Of a stretch of 64,000 bases of DNA, positions 1 to 8,319 are shown piece by piece. How positions within the stretch are numbered: position 1 is the stretch's first letter; every line of letters begins with the position of its first letter. The notes under the pieces are model-generated. The model was not told where the DNA came from. It did not search any database and saw nothing but the letters and a program-made list of their open reading frames with translations. A program made the position numbers and the translations under genes. Where the stretch lies: the NCBI GenBank assembly GCA_041395445.1, contig JAWLAO010000009.1:1-64000 (forward strand). The letters run 5' to 3'. This DNA comes from Gammaproteobacteria bacterium (GTDB lineage: Bacteria > Pseudomonadota > Gammaproteobacteria > Xanthomonadales > Marinicellaceae).

Positions 1-70
1 CAGGACCTTGTTGGGCGGATACAGATAAATAACAAAAAATGAGTAATAAAGCGAATATTAATTTTTTCAT
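1..70 (-). CDS. 5' end of a secreted protein, tandem paralogue of the next gene (partial)
   Basis: Only the first 23 codons lie in the window; the gene continues past the left edge. They encode a signal peptide (MKKLIFALLLIFCYLSVSA then QQGP) identical in protein to the start of the gene at 214-1158. The DNA from 1 to about 107 matches 1089-1195 almost base for base, including the ribosome binding site (AAGGAG complement at 80-85). This is therefore the second copy of a tandem duplication with a unit of about 1088 bases. Function unknown; very likely exported. Confidence 0.75.
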   Translation of the reverse strand, partial: MKKLIFALLLIFCYLSVSAQQGP

Positions 71-97
71 ATCAATAACTCCTTGAGGTTTAGTATT

Positions 98-121
98 GGT
101 TTCCAGAAATCATGGAAACCA
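98..121. repeat. Hairpin in the leader of the edge gene
   Basis: GGTTTCC (98-104) and GGAAACC (114-120) form a 7-bp stem with a 9-base loop, just upstream of the ribosome binding site of the gene at the left edge. No T-run follows on either strand, so it does not look like a normal terminator. In the duplicate copy near 1186-1208 the second arm has decayed. It may be a leader structure. Confidence 0.4.
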
Positions 122-213
122 GAAAATATTGTCACAATTTTATTTTACAAATGATTGATGATAACATTGGGTTGCCAGTGCAAAATTACTTCATCCAAGT
201 CTAACGAATAACA

Positions 214-1158
214 CTAATTATTAAAAAATATTCCTGTATCCGAACTGATTTTTATCGCTTCAAAAGTATGACCATCCTGATCTTCTCCGAAAAGACGATA
301 GGCACCCAATCCGCCAAGTTTCATTTTGAAAAGTGGTTTGTTGCTTGGATCATTTCCAAATAAACCATAATCTTTTCTAAACTCACAACCGGGACTTACA
401 ATTTCATCATCTGAAATAAGTTGGCATGTGATATCACCCCATAACAAATATTCAGGGTAAATTAAAGGATAAAAGTAATAAACCGGATAATGGGTTTCAT
501 TGATTCCATCCTGATTTGCATCAGCAATTATTTTATTTCCTATAACAATTGTTTCAGAAAAGTTATTAAAAGGCTGGTATGGAGCATATATTGGATTACC
601 AATTTCAGGATTAAGCGTATATAACAAAGTCCAAACACCTTTTAATTCAGGAAACTGGAAAGATGTCTGTTCAGGAAAATCTCTGCTTTTTGTAACACCA
701 AAGATAATTGGCACAATATTTTGCTCTTCTCCACCATTGATACTGTACAGAGCATGATTTTTTTGTGTGAACTTCAGTGAAATTTGTCCCTCATAATCTG
801 TTTGAGTAGGAAAAACATAATCATTGTTAAAACTATTGCCATTCTCAAACTGCATCAAATCAGCATTGAGCGTCCACATGATATTGGGTTCATCAGAAGG
901 TGATAAATCGTTAACAAATGTCCACCATCTGGACTTTCCATCATCATCGTACCCAAAAACCACTCCAAACAGTTTGCCATCCTGTATGTCAAGAGTCATT
1001 CCGCTTCCTGATTGATCCGGGTTATACCACATCCCATTATGAGGTTCGGTTCGTTTTGATAGAGACTCACAGTCCACACAAGGAGCTACAGGACCTTGTT
1101 GGGCGGATACAGATAAATAACAAAAAATGAGTAATAATGCGAATATTAATTTTTTCAT
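214..1158 (-). CDS. Secreted protein of unknown function with a GxWYNPxxSGxG motif
   Basis: The start is the ATG at 1158, not the upstream ATG at 1194, because AAGGAG lies 8 bases before it and a clean signal peptide follows (MKKLIFALLLIFCYLSVSA). The mature part begins with a Cys pair (APCVDCE) and then a GMWYNPDQSGSGMTLDIQDG stretch followed by FGYDDDGKSRWW. Similar GxWWNPxESGxG stretches are common in secreted proteins of Xanthomonadales and related bacteria whose function is not known to me. It is exported, probably to periplasm or outside. A near-identical gene start lies downstream at 1-70, so this is a tandem pair. Confidence 0.75.
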   Translation of the reverse strand: MKKLIFALLLIFCYLSVSAQQGPVAPCVDCESLSKRTEPHNGMWYNPDQSGSGMTLDIQDGKLFGVVFGYDDDGKSRWWTFVNDLSPSDEPNIMWTLNADLMQFENGNSFNNDYVFPTQTDYEGQISLKFTQKNHALYSINGGEEQNIVPIIFGVTKSRDFPEQTSFQFPELKGVWTLLYTLNPEIGNPIYAPYQPFNNFSETIVIGNKIIADANQDGINETHYPVYYFYPLIYPEYLLWGDITCQLISDDEIVSPGCEFRKDYGLFGNDPSNKPLFKMKLGGLGAYRLFGEDQDGHTFEAIKISSDTGIFFNN

Positions 1159-1229
1159 ATCAATAACTCCTTGAGGTTTAGTACTGGTTTCCACAATTCG
1201 TAGAAATCAATATTTTCGTAATGTTCAAT

Positions 1230-2855
1230 TTAAAAACAACCATTTGTATATGTGGCAACGACTTGATTGCTATATGCGCTGCAACCTGCTGAGTTACAAG
1301 CTTTTGCCCTTAAATACTCAGTTCCAGCTACATTTATGAATGTTCCTGTTGCTGAACCACTATATACTAGTGCCGGAGAACCAAATGATGAACTTGAGGA
1401 TGAATAGAGTTTATATTGTGTTGCGCTCGATTGCGCTGTCCAGTGAATTGTATTCATACCATAGCAAGCTCCGCTTTGCGATGAGATTGGATTGGGCGCT
1501 GAAGGTACAGTCAAAGCATTCCCTCTCCATCCCGAAACTATTGGCATTGTATTATTTAATGATTGTTTCATATTTCTATTGGAAGCACCGGTAGCAATCC
1601 CATTGTAATACTTACTCGGATTTGAGAAATAATCTATTCTTTCACAGGGTGAATATGGACCATTAAAGACACAGTCATCAGAGCCTGTTCCATAAGCACC
1701 CATAATGGTTTGCCAACTATTATCCGGGTTTTGGTGATCAAAATAAATTAGGCCTCTGGAATATGAGTAAACACCCGGATATCCCCCTGCAACAGCATGA
1801 GCACCACCAAATATATGCCCAATCTCATGCAATGCTGTCAAATCTCCCAAAGCATAAGAGTCTGCGACTACTGCAAATGGATATTGTGATAAATAGCCAT
1901 AAGCTAAGCCACCTACTCTACCACTAAATCCAGCTTGACATTGCTGACCTGTATTTGATCTAACAATTAAGACTGCAATATCAGCTCCATAAGTAACTAT
2001 ATCTTGTTGTATATTAGAAAATTCGCTTAATGAGTAACCCATTTTATTCAAAATATCATATTTACATTGTCCTGAAAAAGTGGAGTTTATAATTTTCATA
2101 CCGGCAGATGATATAGAGTTATTGGAAGCGACTCCGCTACGAAAAAGTGCCGCATTCATTTCAGATACAATTGTGCTAACATAAGCACTCGGCCAATAGA
2201 CATCACTGGAGAAGTAGAACAATACTTTTACATAACCTGTACCGTTAGCCCATTTTTCAACATAATTAACAGCTTTTTTTTCAATACCTTCTTCACCAAT
2301 AACATCTTCGCTAGTATCCTTATTCATCAACCTTTTTTCCAACTTGGCAATGGCGTGTTTATTGCCGGAACCTTCCAGTGGTGCGATGATATAAATAAAT
2401 TTGCCATAATTGATTTTTCCCATGACATTATCACCATCAACAGAAATCGTGAAGAAGTTACCGGTATCGCCTTCTACATGCCCTGTATAAGTGACAACAT
2501 CCTCTCCTTCTATCAGATTCTGAACATTCTCAACATTCAGAAATAATGGTTGGCTGCTGTCAGGAACTTTGATGGGTATTTGTTGACCTGACATTTGTGT
2601 GTTTGGGGCTTCATAGAATTTGCCATTCTCTCCTTTGAAAACACTTAAGGCACGTTTATTAAAACGAATATAACTGGCATTGATTAAGGCATTCTCATGT
2701 CCTAAACCAGCCTTGAGGATATGTTCATTCGTCATTGGTTGCGGATTGAGACTTACAAAATCCGGTCGATTTTCAATGGCATGGTAATTAACTGCGTGAG
2801 AAGCTGATGCAAATATCAGGCACGCTAAAATGTATGTATGTATGTATTTTTTCAT
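1230..2855 (-). CDS. Secreted zinc metalloprotease (metzincin, reprolysin-like) with a C-terminal FnIII-like domain
   Basis: The start chosen is the ATG at 2855, preceded by AGAGGAA. A signal peptide comes first (MKKYIHTYILACLIFASASHA). A propeptide-like region follows to about residue 200, then a catalytic domain with the metzincin zinc site HEIGHIFGGAH (His343, Glu344, His347, His353) and a Met-turn (QTIMGAYG) further on. The last roughly 90 residues look like a fibronectin type III module. The cysteines suggest disulphides, so the enzyme probably acts outside the cell or in the periplasm. It lies 71 bases upstream of the 214-1158 gene on the same strand, so co-transcription is possible. 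The physiological substrate is unknown. Confidence 0.85.
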   Translation of the reverse strand: MKKYIHTYILACLIFASASHAVNYHAIENRPDFVSLNPQPMTNEHILKAGLGHENALINASYIRFNKRALSVFKGENGKFYEAPNTQMSGQQIPIKVPDSSQPLFLNVENVQNLIEGEDVVTYTGHVEGDTGNFFTISVDGDNVMGKINYGKFIYIIAPLEGSGNKHAIAKLEKRLMNKDTSEDVIGEEGIEKKAVNYVEKWANGTGYVKVLFYFSSDVYWPSAYVSTIVSEMNAALFRSGVASNNSISSAGMKIINSTFSGQCKYDILNKMGYSLSEFSNIQQDIVTYGADIAVLIVRSNTGQQCQAGFSGRVGGLAYGYLSQYPFAVVADSYALGDLTALHEIGHIFGGAHAVAGGYPGVYSYSRGLIYFDHQNPDNSWQTIMGAYGTGSDDCVFNGPYSPCERIDYFSNPSKYYNGIATGASNRNMKQSLNNTMPIVSGWRGNALTVPSAPNPISSQSGACYGMNTIHWTAQSSATQYKLYSSSSSSFGSPALVYSGSATGTFINVAGTEYLRAKACNSAGCSAYSNQVVATYTNGCF

Positions 2856-3109
2856 AGGTATTTCCTCTGTCAATAATTTAAAAAATATAATTCCCTATCT
2901 CACCGAACTGAGTTTAGTGGTTTGGTCAAACCCATATTTCAGCAAGATTCCAAAATCATAGCACAAAATATGTTAGATTTTTGTGAATTATTACTGAAAA
3001 TGGTGTGATTTATTGATTCGTTTTTCAAACTTCTGTCTCGCATATTGAAAAAAGCAGATAAATACAAATTAATAAATAACACATTCAGCTAAACTTCATT
3101 GGAACATGT

Positions 3110-3115
3110 TATAAT
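3110..3115 (+). promoter_or_regulatory. Candidate -10 element for the ampE-like gene
   Basis: TATAAT lies 29 bases before the ATG at 3145. No convincing -35 hexamer is seen at 16-18 bases upstream, so this rests on the -10 alone. The rest of the 2856-3144 gap is A+T-rich and shows no other feature. Confidence 0.3.
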
Positions 3116-3144
3116 CATCAGCACTTGTATTGTTACAATCTTAA

Positions 3145-3930
3145 ATGAAATTACTGGCACTCATACTCGCTTATTTAATCAGTCACACCATCAAAAAACC
3201 GGATAAACTGCGCGATTTTACCTGGTATAAAAACTGGGCAAGGTGGTTTGAAAAATCTAGCGGAATTAAAAGTCCTGAATTGAATGTGATTCTCACAGTT
3301 GCTCTTCCCGTACTAGCGATATACTTCATCCTTTCACTACTTTTTGGTTCTGTTTTGGGTGTGTTATTGGTTTCAGTTTTGATTCTTTTTTATGTCATTG
3401 GACCACATAGTCTCAAAGAAGATGCCGAAAGCGGAGAAATTCACAAAAGACTGGGATTGAGAAAAAACACCAAAGTCTCAACTTTAATTAAAACCATGAC
3501 TGAAGTTTCCATGCATCGTTGGTTTGGAGTTTTTTTCTGGTATGTTGTTTTAGGAGTTGCCGGTGCTTTAATTTATCGTTTAAGCGAGCGACTCGATTTT
3601 TATACTGAAAATGATAATGAATTGAAAAGTACGACAACGCGTCTGATGAAAGTGCTCAACTTCCCGGCGGCATGGATGATGGTTATTTCTCTGGCAATCG
3701 CCAGTGATTTTGAAAGAATTTTCAAAAAATGCAAACCTTATATGAGCTTTGAAAATATCAAATCCATGGATGACAGTTTTTTGTATGAGGCAACAGATTT
3801 CGCGGTTGAAATTTGCGAAATTGAACCTGACGAACAAAAAAATGTCGAATTGGTGACATTAAGCGTTTTGAAAAGAATGCTGGTGGTTTGGCTTGTGGTA
3901 GTATCTATTCAAGTTATTTTAGCAATTTAA
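3145..3930 (+). CDS. AmpE-like integral membrane protein
   Basis: This 261-residue protein has hydrophobic segments at about 50-85, 122-143, 172-186 and 240-261. A conserved-looking stretch (SMHRWFGVFFWYVVLGVAGALIYR) precedes the third membrane segment, as in the AmpE/CobD-like family. E. coli AmpE is an inner-membrane protein tied to ampC beta-lactamase induction through the ampD-ampE operon; no ampD is seen here. The gene is followed after 18 bases by a DUF4124 gene, so they are probably co-transcribed. The family call rests on general pattern resemblance; the role here is inferred. Confidence 0.55.
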   Translation: MKLLALILAYLISHTIKKPDKLRDFTWYKNWARWFEKSSGIKSPELNVILTVALPVLAIYFILSLLFGSVLGVLLVSVLILFYVIGPHSLKEDAESGEIHKRLGLRKNTKVSTLIKTMTEVSMHRWFGVFFWYVVLGVAGALIYRLSERLDFYTENDNELKSTTTRLMKVLNFPAAWMMVISLAIASDFERIFKKCKPYMSFENIKSMDDSFLYEATDFAVEICEIEPDEQKNVELVTLSVLKRMLVVWLVVVSIQVILAI

Positions 3931-3948
3931 AATTTAAGGTTTATTGAA

Positions 3949-4560
3949 ATGCATAATGTGAAGTTTGTCCTCTTGGTTTTATCCTTGTTTTTGTTTTTTT
4001 CTGATGCCTCAGCAAAGAAAAAAATGTACAAATGGGTGGATGAAAACGGTCGTGTTACATACAGTGACAAAGTTCCACCAGAGCAAATTGATAAAGAACA
4101 TAAGGAGCTAAACGAACACGGAATTGTTGTTGAAAAAGTTGTCGATAAAGAAGTCGAAAATCAACTCGCCGAGCAAAAAAGACAGCAAGAAGCGGAAGAA
4201 AAATTAGCTGCTGAAGAAGAAGTCAAGCGTCAAAACATCCTGAAGGCCTATACCAGTGAAAAAGAAATTGAAAGATTGAAAGAAGAAAGACTCTTTGCAC
4301 TGAAAAAAAATATCGAATCCGCTCAACAAAACCTTGAGTTTCAAAAAAACAGCCGTGAGCAATTGGTCTCAATGGCAGCTGACTCAGAACGCAAAGGTCA
4401 ACCGGTTTCAGATTCATTACAATCAAGAATTAAAGCCGTTGATGAAAAGATTTCTTATCAAATCGAATTTATTGAAACCAAAAAAGCGGAAGTGAGTACC
4501 GTTGAGGAGAAATTCGAAGAAGATTTAAAAATGTATAACGAAGCGAAATATGGTAAATAA
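3949..4560 (+). CDS. DUF4124-domain periplasmic protein with C-terminal coiled coil
   Basis: A signal peptide (residues 1-22) is followed at once by the DUF4124 signature KMYKWVDENGRVTYSDKVPP. From about residue 65 to the end the protein is charged, Glu/Lys-rich and strongly predicted by eye to form a coiled coil. DUF4124 proteins are common in gammaproteobacteria and have no settled function. The gene starts 18 bases after the AmpE-like gene and probably shares its transcript. The 137 bases before acpP hold no gene. Confidence 0.8.
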   Translation: MHNVKFVLLVLSLFLFFSDASAKKKMYKWVDENGRVTYSDKVPPEQIDKEHKELNEHGIVVEKVVDKEVENQLAEQKRQQEAEEKLAAEEEVKRQNILKAYTSEKEIERLKEERLFALKKNIESAQQNLEFQKNSREQLVSMAADSERKGQPVSDSLQSRIKAVDEKISYQIEFIETKKAEVSTVEEKFEEDLKMYNEAKYGK

Positions 4561-4697
4561 CCAACCATTTTAGCGACAATCACGACAAATTATCCGGTAT
4601 ATATGCCTTTGAGCCGGACTAATTACTGGATTATTATTTTATCATTGCATAAAATACCACACGAAATTTATATTTACACCAAGGGGTACAAAACAAG

Positions 4698-4937
4698 ATG
4701 AGCGATAAAGAGCAACGCGTTAAAGAAATTATTGTTGAGCAACTGGATCTGGATGTTGATGCATCTGAGTTGAATAACAGTGCTTCATTTGTTGATGATT
4801 TAGGTGCTGACTCACTGGATACTGTTGAGTTGGTTATGGCTTTGGAAGAAGAATTTGATTGTGAAATTCCTGAGTCTGATGCAGACAAAATCACAACCGT
4901 TCAAGGTGCTATTGACTATGTAGTAGCTAACGCCTAA
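4698..4937 (+). CDS. acpP: Acyl carrier protein
   Basis: A 79-residue acidic protein of the usual AcpP length. The phosphopantetheine attachment site is Ser39 in DDLGADSLDTVELVMALEEEF. It carries growing acyl chains in fatty acid synthesis in the cytoplasm. AAGGGG lies 11 bases before the ATG. The partner fabF follows, as in E. coli, but fabD and fabG are not immediately upstream; DUF4124 and AmpE-like genes occupy that place. A terminator-like hairpin separates it from fabF, which fits the very high acpP expression needed. Confidence 0.97.
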   Translation: MSDKEQRVKEIIVEQLDLDVDASELNNSASFVDDLGADSLDTVELVMALEEEFDCEIPESDADKITTVQGAIDYVVANA

Positions 4938-4966
4938 TCTTCAGGGCTGATTACTGAACTTTAGAT

Positions 4967-4995
4967 AAAGCTGCGTCATGTTACGTGGCTTTTTT
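4967..4995 (+). terminator. Terminator or attenuator between acpP and fabF
   Basis: AAAGC at 4967-4971 pairs with GCTTT at 4988-4992, with an inner CGT/ACG pairing and a six-base loop, followed by a T-run. It sits 30 bases after the acpP stop and would cut part of the transcript before fabF. Confidence 0.6.
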
Positions 4996-5017
4996 AATTT
5001 AATAGGGGAACGATTTT

Positions 5018-6256
5018 ATGAAACAAAGAAGAGTTGTAGTAACAGGTTTGGGGATTGTATCACCTGTTGGAAACTCCATTGATACAGCCTGGAAGAACAT
5101 AGTAGCGGGCAATAGTGGTATTGACCAGCTCACTCACTTTGATACAACCGATTTTGCTTGCACCATTGCAGGGGAAATCAGAGATTTGGATATTGACAAA
5201 TATATCAACAAAAAGGAATCCCGCAAAATGGATCCTTTTATGCATTATGGAATTGCAGCCGGAGTTGATGCTATCGCTGATTCCGGTTTAGAAATTAATG
5301 ACGACAATGCTGAAAGAGTCGGTATTTATATCGGTGCCGGTATTGGTGGTATTTATGGTATTCAGAAAACCACAGAGACATGGCTGGAAAAAGGGGCACG
5401 AAGAATCTCACCGTTCTTTGTTCCCAGCACCATTATCAATATGGCCGGTGGTCATCTTTCGATTATGTATGGAATCAAGGGACCGAGTTTTTCAGCAGTA
5501 ACCGCTTGTTCGACAGCAACACATAATATTGGCTTAGCTATGCGTTCCATCATTTATGGTGAAGCCGATGCCATCGTGTGTGGTGGTTGTGAGTATGCGA
5601 CAACACCTTTAGCAATTGGAGGATTTGCCTCTGCAAAAGCATTGTCCACACGAAATGACGACCCTAAACGAGCCTCCAGACCTTGGGATCAGGATCGTGA
5701 TGGTTTCGTATTGGGTGACGGTGCGGGCGTTCTGGTGCTCGAAGAGTATGAACATGCAAAAGCTCGTGGAGCTAAGATTTATGCTGAAATCATTGGGTTT
5801 GGCATGAGTTCGGATGCTTACCACATGACATCACCATCACCGGCGGGAGAAGGAGCGGCGAGATGCATAGTTAATGCGATGAAGGATGCTAAAATCAACC
5901 CGGAACAAATTGATTACATCAACGCACACGGAACTTCCACACCTCTGGGCGACAGAGGAGAGACCGATGCAATCAAGACTGCTCTGGGAGATTATGCTTA
6001 TAAAACGGCTGTTGGTTCAACTAAATCCATGACCGGACATTTGCTGGGTGCAGCCGGTGGTGTTGAAGCGATATTCAGCGTGCTTTCCATTCGTGATCAG
6101 GTGTTACCGGGAACCATCAACTTGGATAACCCGGGTGAAGGATGTGACTTAGATTACATTGCAAATGACTCACGAGATGCAGAAGTTAATATTGTCATGT
6201 CAAATTCATTTGGGTTTGGCGGAACCAATGCAACCGTTGTGTTTCAAAAAGTATAA
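5018..6256 (+). CDS. fabF: 3-oxoacyl-ACP synthase II
   Basis: A 412-residue condensing enzyme of the usual FabF length. The catalytic triad is visible: Cys164 (VTACSTATH), His304 (NAHGTSTPLGD) and His341 (KSMTGHLLGAAGG). The C-terminal glycine-rich NSFGFGGTNA loop is present. It elongates acyl-ACP with malonyl-ACP in the cytoplasm. AGGGGA lies upstream of the ATG. It follows acpP by 80 bases and is followed after 11 bases by the pabB-type gene, as fabF-pabC are linked in E. coli. Confidence 0.97.
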   Translation: MKQRRVVVTGLGIVSPVGNSIDTAWKNIVAGNSGIDQLTHFDTTDFACTIAGEIRDLDIDKYINKKESRKMDPFMHYGIAAGVDAIADSGLEINDDNAERVGIYIGAGIGGIYGIQKTTETWLEKGARRISPFFVPSTIINMAGGHLSIMYGIKGPSFSAVTACSTATHNIGLAMRSIIYGEADAIVCGGCEYATTPLAIGGFASAKALSTRNDDPKRASRPWDQDRDGFVLGDGAGVLVLEEYEHAKARGAKIYAEIIGFGMSSDAYHMTSPSPAGEGAARCIVNAMKDAKINPEQIDYINAHGTSTPLGDRGETDAIKTALGDYAYKTAVGSTKSMTGHLLGAAGGVEAIFSVLSIRDQVLPGTINLDNPGEGCDLDYIANDSRDAEVNIVMSNSFGFGGTNATVVFQKV

Positions 6257-6267
6257 TCACAAAATTC

Positions 6268-7575
6268 GTGAAAAAACAATTTCGAGCCAAGCTGGAAACA
6301 GTTCCTGATTTACAAGCTCTGGCTCGAAGTTTCCCTAAGAAATTCCCGGCATTACTCAATAGCCATATTGTTAACGAAATCACCGGTCGTTACAGCATTC
6401 TTTTTAAAAAATCAAAGGACATTCGCTTTGCCTATTCACAAGGGCAACTCAATCGGTTATTTAAGAAGTTTGATAAGAAAATACCCAAATCTAAGAAAGA
6501 TTTTCCCTTACCGTTTTATTCCGGTTGGTTTCTTTATCTAAGTTACTCTGCAATCAAAGCGTGGGAAACCAAGTTACAAAATGTCAAACATGATGAAAGA
6601 CAACCACTGGCTTTAGCTTTTCGCAGTCATTCGTCCATTGTTATCGACCATATTAAAAATCAGGCTTGGATTGTTGCTGACTCCAAAAAAAGACTCGGCA
6701 AACTGAAGAAGATACTATTGAAGCAAAAAACAATTCCGGTATCCGAAAATTCACAATTGAAATTACAAAATGATGACGTAGAACTCTACAAAAATAATGT
6801 GAGAAAAGTGATTGATTACATCAAAAAAGGCGATGTCTATCAGGTTAATCTGGCTCGAAAGTGGAATATTGAATCTAAAGAAAAAATTGATGTATTTTCG
6901 CTCTACCAATCGTTGTCAAAACACAATCCGGCACCATTTGCAGGCCTTTTACAAACAGAAAATTTTTCGGTCATCAGTTCGTCACCAGAGCGACTCATAA
7001 AAGTCGAAAATCAAGTTATTGAAACACGCCCGATTGCAGGAACCCGGCCTCGTGGAACTGATTTGGAACATGACAAACTATTAGTTCAAGAACTCATCAA
7101 TCATCCCAAAGAACAAGCAGAACATATTATGCTTATTGATTTGGAACGGAATGATTTGGGAAGAGTTAGCCGCCCCGGAACGGTTAAAGTCAATGAGTTT
7201 ATGACGATTGAGTCTTATGAAAAAGTTCATCACATCGTATCGAATGTAATTGGGAAGCTGAAAAAGAACACCACCTATTATGATGCTATCAAATCCACTT
7301 TTCCGGGTGGTACTATCACCGGCTGTCCCAAAATTCATTGCATGGAAATCATCGACGAACTTGAGGATTATCCACGCGGAGCTTATACCGGCTCGTTCGG
7401 ATACATTACCGATGATGGCAGAATGGATTTAAACATACTGATTCGCACTTTTACATTAACAAACAACGAACTCACTCTTCATGCCGGAGCCGGAATTGTT
7501 TACGACTCCATTGCCGAGAATGAAGCCGAAGAGTCAATGCACAAGGCCAGAGCATTGATTAAGAGTTTGCAATAA
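6268..7575 (+). CDS. pabB: Aminodeoxychorismate synthase component I (PabB-type chorismate-utilising enzyme)
   Basis: A 435-residue member of the TrpE/PabB/EntC family starting at GTG 11 bases after fabF, with no clear ribosome binding site, so translational coupling is likely. Family blocks are visible: DVYQVNLARKW, SSSPERLIKV, PIAGTRPRG, and GGTITGCPKIHCMEIIDELE near the end. PabB makes 4-amino-4-deoxychorismate from chorismate for folate. The genomic position after acpP-fabF, normally held by pabC, supports PabB. However, the PIKGT lysine typical of E. coli PabB is Ala257 here (PIAGT), as in TrpE. Anthranilate synthase is therefore the alternative, although no trpG lies nearby. Confidence 0.8.
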   Translation: MKKQFRAKLETVPDLQALARSFPKKFPALLNSHIVNEITGRYSILFKKSKDIRFAYSQGQLNRLFKKFDKKIPKSKKDFPLPFYSGWFLYLSYSAIKAWETKLQNVKHDERQPLALAFRSHSSIVIDHIKNQAWIVADSKKRLGKLKKILLKQKTIPVSENSQLKLQNDDVELYKNNVRKVIDYIKKGDVYQVNLARKWNIESKEKIDVFSLYQSLSKHNPAPFAGLLQTENFSVISSSPERLIKVENQVIETRPIAGTRPRGTDLEHDKLLVQELINHPKEQAEHIMLIDLERNDLGRVSRPGTVKVNEFMTIESYEKVHHIVSNVIGKLKKNTTYYDAIKSTFPGGTITGCPKIHCMEIIDELEDYPRGAYTGSFGYITDDGRMDLNILIRTFTLTNNELTLHAGAGIVYDSIAENEAEESMHKARALIKSLQ

Positions 7576-7577
7576 AA

Positions 7578-7604
7578 AAAGCCTGCTGAAACTCAACAGG
7601 CTTT
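7578..7604. terminator. Bidirectional terminator between pabB and the minus-strand gene
   Basis: AAAGCCTGCTG (7578-7588) pairs with CAACAGGCTTT (7594-7604) with one mismatch and a 5-base loop. The A-run before it gives a long U-tract for minus-strand transcripts; the plus side ends in CTTTCTTC. Confidence 0.85.
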
Positions 7605-7626
7605 CTTCAACTTAGGTTTTATCGGC

Positions 7627-8193
7627 TTAGAATCTAAAATAGAAGTTTATTCCGTAATCCCCATCGCCATATCTCCAGCCACCGTCGTATGGGTAGTTTG
7701 AGTAATAATCATAGTAATAAGACTGTGGATGAACAGTGACACACCACATTCCATCATGCCAATGTCCGTACCCATACCCGGGACGGCTAAAGTAATATCC
7801 TAAACCTCTTAATGGACGATACTGATAACGGCTTTGATAATAAGGGCGATAATTATTGTAATGACGGTAATTTCTGTAGCGGTTATTGTCATATCTTCTG
7901 TAGTCATGATAACCGTAATTTCTTCTGTGATTATTGCCATAGTCATGATGACCATAATCTCTTCTGCTATCATGTCGATAGTTATTGTGTCTGTTATTAT
8001 ATCCGTAATTTTGGTGATTATTGCCGTATGAGTGTCGGCTCTCAGAATAGCCCCGATGCTTTCCACCAACGCTGTGCTTGCTCTGAGGCTTTCCTGAAAA
8101 AGAACCGTGTTTTGCATGTCCTTTGTCAGCAACAGCCAAAGTACTCAATGCTAAAGCAGATACGAAAGTTAAAATGTATTTAAAATGTCTCAT
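7627..8193 (-). CDS. Secreted Tyr/His/Arg/Asn-rich low-complexity protein
   Basis: After a signal peptide (residues 1-22), the protein is a low-complexity chain of YGHHDYGNN/RRNYGYHDY-like units up to about residue 125. It ends in a Gly/Tyr-rich part containing a single WCV cysteine. AGGAGA lies before the ATG, and the reading frame is intact through the repeats, so it is a real gene. The His and Tyr content suggests metal binding, surface adhesion or a matrix role, but I do not recognise the family. Several overlapping antisense open frames are by-products of the repetitive codons. Confidence 0.7.
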   Translation of the reverse strand: MRHFKYILTFVSALALSTLAVADKGHAKHGSFSGKPQSKHSVGGKHRGYSESRHSYGNNHQNYGYNNRHNNYRHDSRRDYGHHDYGNNHRRNYGYHDYRRYDNNRYRNYRHYNNYRPYYQSRYQYRPLRGLGYYFSRPGYGYGHWHDGMWCVTVHPQSYYYDYYSNYPYDGGWRYGDGDYGINFYFRF

Positions 8194-8319
8194 AGTCGTT
8201 CTCCTGAAAAGATTACGACTCTAGTTTATGAAAATATTCCTGAATTTATCCTGAATCAAAAAAAGCTGTTTATTTTAGGTTCAGGTTAGTATTTTAGATA
8301 TGTTTCAATTCAATTGGAA

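Noticed and set aside
98..121. Rho-independent terminator
   Set aside because: The hairpin has no T-run on either strand and sits just upstream of a ribosome binding site.
7809..8183. Several long open frames opposite or shifted to the Tyr/His-rich gene
   Set aside because: They arise from the repetitive codons; their products are monotone (Ile/Met/Thr or Cys/Asn runs), and none has the ribosome binding site and signal peptide seen in the minus-strand gene.
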